DNA from: Ahrensia sp.
GTDB lineage: Bacteria; Pseudomonadota; Alphaproteobacteria; Rhizobiales; Rhizobiaceae
Assembly: GCA_003233475.1 (NCBI GenBank)
Contig: QILU01000012.1
Coordinates: 1-7,778 of the forward strand
Reading direction: 5' to 3'
Length of the DNA: 7,778 bases
Shown: piece after piece, positions 5,998-7,778 of the stretch
Layout of the letters: every line of letters begins with the position of its first letter
Position numbering within the stretch: position 1 is the first letter of the stretch
Translations under genes and position numbers: made by a program
The notes under the pieces: generated by a model
The model's database searches: none
Told to the model about the DNA's origin: nothing
Seen by the model: the letters and a program-made list of their open reading frames with translations, nothing else

Positions 5998-7241
5998 ATT
6001 GGGGGGGTCTTGCCTCCAATTGAAGCTTTTGGTTGCTCGCGGGATTGTTGTGTTTTTTCAACCTTTTTCGCGACTGGTTTTCTTTTAACTTTCGCCTTTG
6101 GTTTGGATTTATCTTCGGGTTTGGCGGTTGATTTTCTTTCTAAGACAGCACGCTTTGGTTTGGGCTTGATCGGTTTTCTGACTTTTTTAGGCGCGGCAGA
6201 CTTTTGTTCAGGGGCGGGCGGTGGTGTTATCGAAGGGGGGTTCGATTGAAACAGTTCGCCGATAAGCGCCGCATCAATCTCGTCAATCGCTTCTTGTGGC
6301 AGAAATGTGGTTTCTTGGGGAAGTTCATCGAAGTTCTGCATTTGATCGTTTACGGCGTCCTCATTCAGTTTCGGCAGTTTGAGTTTCTTTTTCGGTCGTT
6401 TAACCAACTCGACGAGCCGTTTGGTCAAGGCGCTTTCCGGGTGGGTTAAGGCGGAAATAATGTTGAAATGGTTGGTGCCTTCATCCAATACACAATTTGT
6501 CGGAGTTCCAAGCATGTGCCAGCGGTTCGCGATCTCCCGGCTTTGCCGGTGGTATTCGTTGGATTCCTCACTGCCCACCCAGGCCTCAAACCGTTGAGAG
6601 ATTTCTGGCATCCAGTGGATCGGGCTGGCCGCTTTTGCTGTTTCCTCATCCATTTGCACAAAGTCATTTACCGGAGTTTTCAGCAGGGGGAGGAGATCAT
6701 ACAGGCCGGAGATTCCCATGCCTGAAGCAACGAGGTCATGGGGCAGCCCGGGGTGCAGGTCCTCCCAATCGGTGGCCATCATACAAGCTGCCAAATGCCC
6801 TCCGGCAGAATGACCGACAACGGTGAGCCGTTTTTTATAGGTGTGAAACAGGATGAGGCAGGCGCGGCGCATTTCCGTAATAATTCCGTCAATCTCAATA
6901 TCCGGGCACAGGGTATAAGAGGGAATTGCAACGGCAATGCCTTCAGAATTCAGGCCTCCAGCCAGATGGCTGAAAGCTGTGCGATCCAACAAATGCCAAT
7001 AGCCACCGTGAATGAACATGACAATCGGGCTTTTGCGTTTTTCTCCAGCCTCGGTGTTGGGCCAGAATATATCCATCCGGTTGCGCGGCCCCGAGCCGTA
7101 TTCAACGTCATAGTCGGCGATACGTCCCGGCGCTTCGCGATACGCCGCCGCATCAGAAATGTGCCCGCTGATCAGTTGCTCGGAATTTTCAACCCGCCCC
7201 GAATTATCGTATTCCTTTGGGTAGTCGATTTCATCACTCAT
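5994..7241 (-). CDS. Alpha/beta hydrolase, kynurenine formamidase-like, with Lys/Pro-rich C-terminal tail
   Basis: The protein has 415 residues. Residues 1 to about 278 form an esterase/lipase-type alpha/beta hydrolase resembling arylformamidase (kynurenine formamidase) and its relatives: an N-terminal YDNSGRV segment, YGSGPRNRMDIFWP (48-61), the oxyanion motif HGGYW (78-82), nucleophile Ser145 in GHSAGG, a segment EESNEYHRQSREIA (225-238) that probably supplies the catalytic acid, and His258 in TNHFNI. This resembles the family arrangement, but the substrate is not decided by sequence. Residues 279-415 are an extension without a recognisable fold: an acidic part with a possible helix at 317-331, then about 85 residues rich in Lys, Pro and Ala. 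No signal peptide is seen, so a cytoplasmic location is likely. Start ATG 7241 fits the family N-terminus. The gene lies 73 bases downstream of the ABC ATPase gene on the same strand and shows no link to cobalamin synthesis. Confidence 0.85.
   Translation of the reverse strand: MSDEIDYPKEYDNSGRVENSEQLISGHISDAAAYREAPGRIADYDVEYGSGPRNRMDIFWPNTEAGEKRKSPIVMFIHGGYWHLLDRTAFSHLAGGLNSEGIAVAIPSYTLCPDIEIDGIITEMRRACLILFHTYKKRLTVVGHSAGGHLAACMMATDWEDLHPGLPHDLVASGMGISGLYDLLPLLKTPVNDFVQMDEETAKAASPIHWMPEISQRFEAWVGSEESNEYHRQSREIANRWHMLGTPTNCVLDEGTNHFNIISALTHPESALTKRLVELVKRPKKKLKLPKLNEDAVNDQMQNFDELPQETTFLPQEAIDEIDAALIGELFQSNPPSITPPPAPEQKSAAPKKVRKPIKPKPKRAVLERKSTAKPEDKSKPKAKVKRKPVAKKVEKTQQSREQPKASIGGKTPPI
5997..6030 (+). 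terminator. Candidate intrinsic terminator for the cobA-D operon, inside the hydrolase 3' end
   Basis: An inverted repeat starts at the last base of the cobD stop codon. The left arm AATTGGGGG (5997-6005) pairs with the right arm CCTCCAATT (6013-6021) over nine positions, one of them a G-U wobble in plus-strand RNA, around a 7-base loop. A TTTT run follows at 6027-6030, five bases after the stem. In minus-strand RNA the wobble becomes an A-C mismatch and no T run follows at once, so it should act mainly on the cob transcript. The short, displaced T run makes this moderate evidence only. The right arm codes for the last residues of the hydrolase. Confidence 0.45.
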
Positions 7242-7314
7242 GCCCGTATCCCCGAATCCGTTCCCTCCCTTCTTAGCCGATTTGTTATTGCACGCTCAAG
7301 ATTGGGGGCGGAAT

Positions 7315-7778
7315 TTACCAAGGGTTGTCAAACACGTTATCAGAAGTTCCGTGTTCCACAATCTTGCCCTTTTCCATAACAAACACTTCATCGCAGATTG
7401 CCCGCACAACCCCCAGATCATGGCTGATGAATAAATAGGTCAGGTTTAGTCTTTCCCTTAACTCGCTAAACAGATCGAGAACTTGTGCTCGGATGGATAC
7501 ATCGAGGGCTGATACGGGTTCATCCGCAACGATCAGAGCCGGGCGGGTTATCAGGGCGCGGGCAATGGCCAGCCGTTGGCGCTGCCCGCCGGAGAATTCG
7601 TGGGGGTATTTATCAAGAGCATCATCTTGAATTCCGACCTCGTTTAGTGCTTCGCGCACCCGCTCACGTTTTTCAATGTCACTCATCGCCCCTTCCAGAT
7701 AGAGCGGTTCAGCCACCAGTTTTTCCACCTTATGGCGTGGGTTGAAGCTGGCGAAGGGGTCTTGAAATACCACCTGCA
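7315..7778 (-). CDS. ABC transporter ATP-binding protein, oligopeptide/dipeptide type (partial, N-terminus beyond right edge)
   Basis: This is the C-terminal part of a cytoplasmic ATPase that powers uptake of peptides or similar solutes through an inner-membrane permease (DppD/F, OppD/F group). The frame is open to the right edge, with about 154 residues visible. Reading from the edge: Q-loop VVFQDPFASFNPR, the ABC signature FSGGQRQRLAIARAL, Walker B LIVADEP, D-loop SALD and switch histidine in LFISHD. Walker A lies outside the window. The in-window GTG at 7773 is not the true start because the Q-loop glutamine and preceding residues are already in frame. The protein ends at DNVFDNPW, shortly after the ATPase core. 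Most relatives carry a further HPYT-type C-terminal stretch, which is missing here. It could be a separate subunit or the second half of a fused double ATPase; the window cannot tell. Confidence 0.9.
   Translation of the reverse strand, partial: QVVFQDPFASFNPRHKVEKLVAEPLYLEGAMSDIEKRERVREALNEVGIQDDALDKYPHEFSGGQRQRLAIARALITRPALIVADEPVSALDVSIRAQVLDLFSELRERLNLTYLFISHDLGVVRAICDEVFVMEKGKIVEHGTSDNVFDNPW

Noticed and set aside
7242..7314. Promoter between the ABC ATPase gene and the hydrolase gene
   Set aside because: A TTGAGC is present on the minus strand, but the hexamer 17 bases later (CTAAGA) is a poor -10. Read-through from the ABC gene is as likely.
6738..7379. Plus-strand 213-codon open frame opposite the hydrolase and the ABC gene end
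   Set aside because: It spans two minus-strand genes with clear motifs and shows no recognisable domain of its own.
1..7778. tRNA/rRNA genes, CRISPR arrays, insertion sequences or phage genes
   Set aside because: Nearly all of the window is coding sequence with recognised metabolic or transport functions. I saw no direct-repeat array, terminal inverted repeats, transposase or cloverleaf.

Overview
This window is a cobalamin (vitamin B12) biosynthesis cluster of a probable alphaproteobacterium, with two unrelated genes on its right. The lineage call is an inference. It rests on the look of the CobA and CobB N-termini, on an alphaproteobacterial-type CbiD start (RRGWTTGACATAA), and on the combination of CobK, CbiD and CobA-D. 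Base composition is moderate, in the mid-50s % G+C by eye. Genus and species cannot be read from the window.

Left part (1-1708, minus strand): cbiD is followed by cobK, whose GTG start overlaps the cbiD stop by 11 bases. cobK runs off the left edge. cbiD is the oddity here. It reads perfectly as a 365-residue CbiD only if one base is restored near 1440; as given, it is split into an N-terminal piece ending at 1397 and a C-terminal piece ending at 612. A 74-base gap (1709-1782) separates it from the divergent genes on the other strand.

Central part (1783-5997, plus strand): cobA, cobB, cobC and cobD form a compact operon-like run with gaps of 8, 36 and 34 bases. Their products act at different points of one pathway. 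CobA makes precorrin-2 from uroporphyrinogen III. CbiD and CobK act at the ring-contraction and reduction stage. CobB amidates side chains a and c. CobC makes the aminopropanol phosphate linker, and CobD attaches it to the ring. The other ring methyltransferases, cobalt insertion, CobQ and nucleotide loop assembly are not in the window.

Right part (5994-7778, minus strand): first comes an alpha/beta hydrolase of the kynurenine-formamidase-like group with an unusual lysine/proline-rich tail of about 137 residues. Further right is the C-terminal part of an oligopeptide/dipeptide-type ABC transporter ATPase that enters from the right edge. The hydrolase and cobD converge and overlap by 4 bases at their stop codons. 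A hairpin just past the cobD stop, inside the hydrolase gene, looks like the operon's terminator.

I found no mobile elements, RNA genes, CRISPR arrays or riboswitches, and no convincing new system. The points most worth a second look are the cbiD frameshift, the hydrolase tail, the embedded terminator and a one-sided bias of long G runs.
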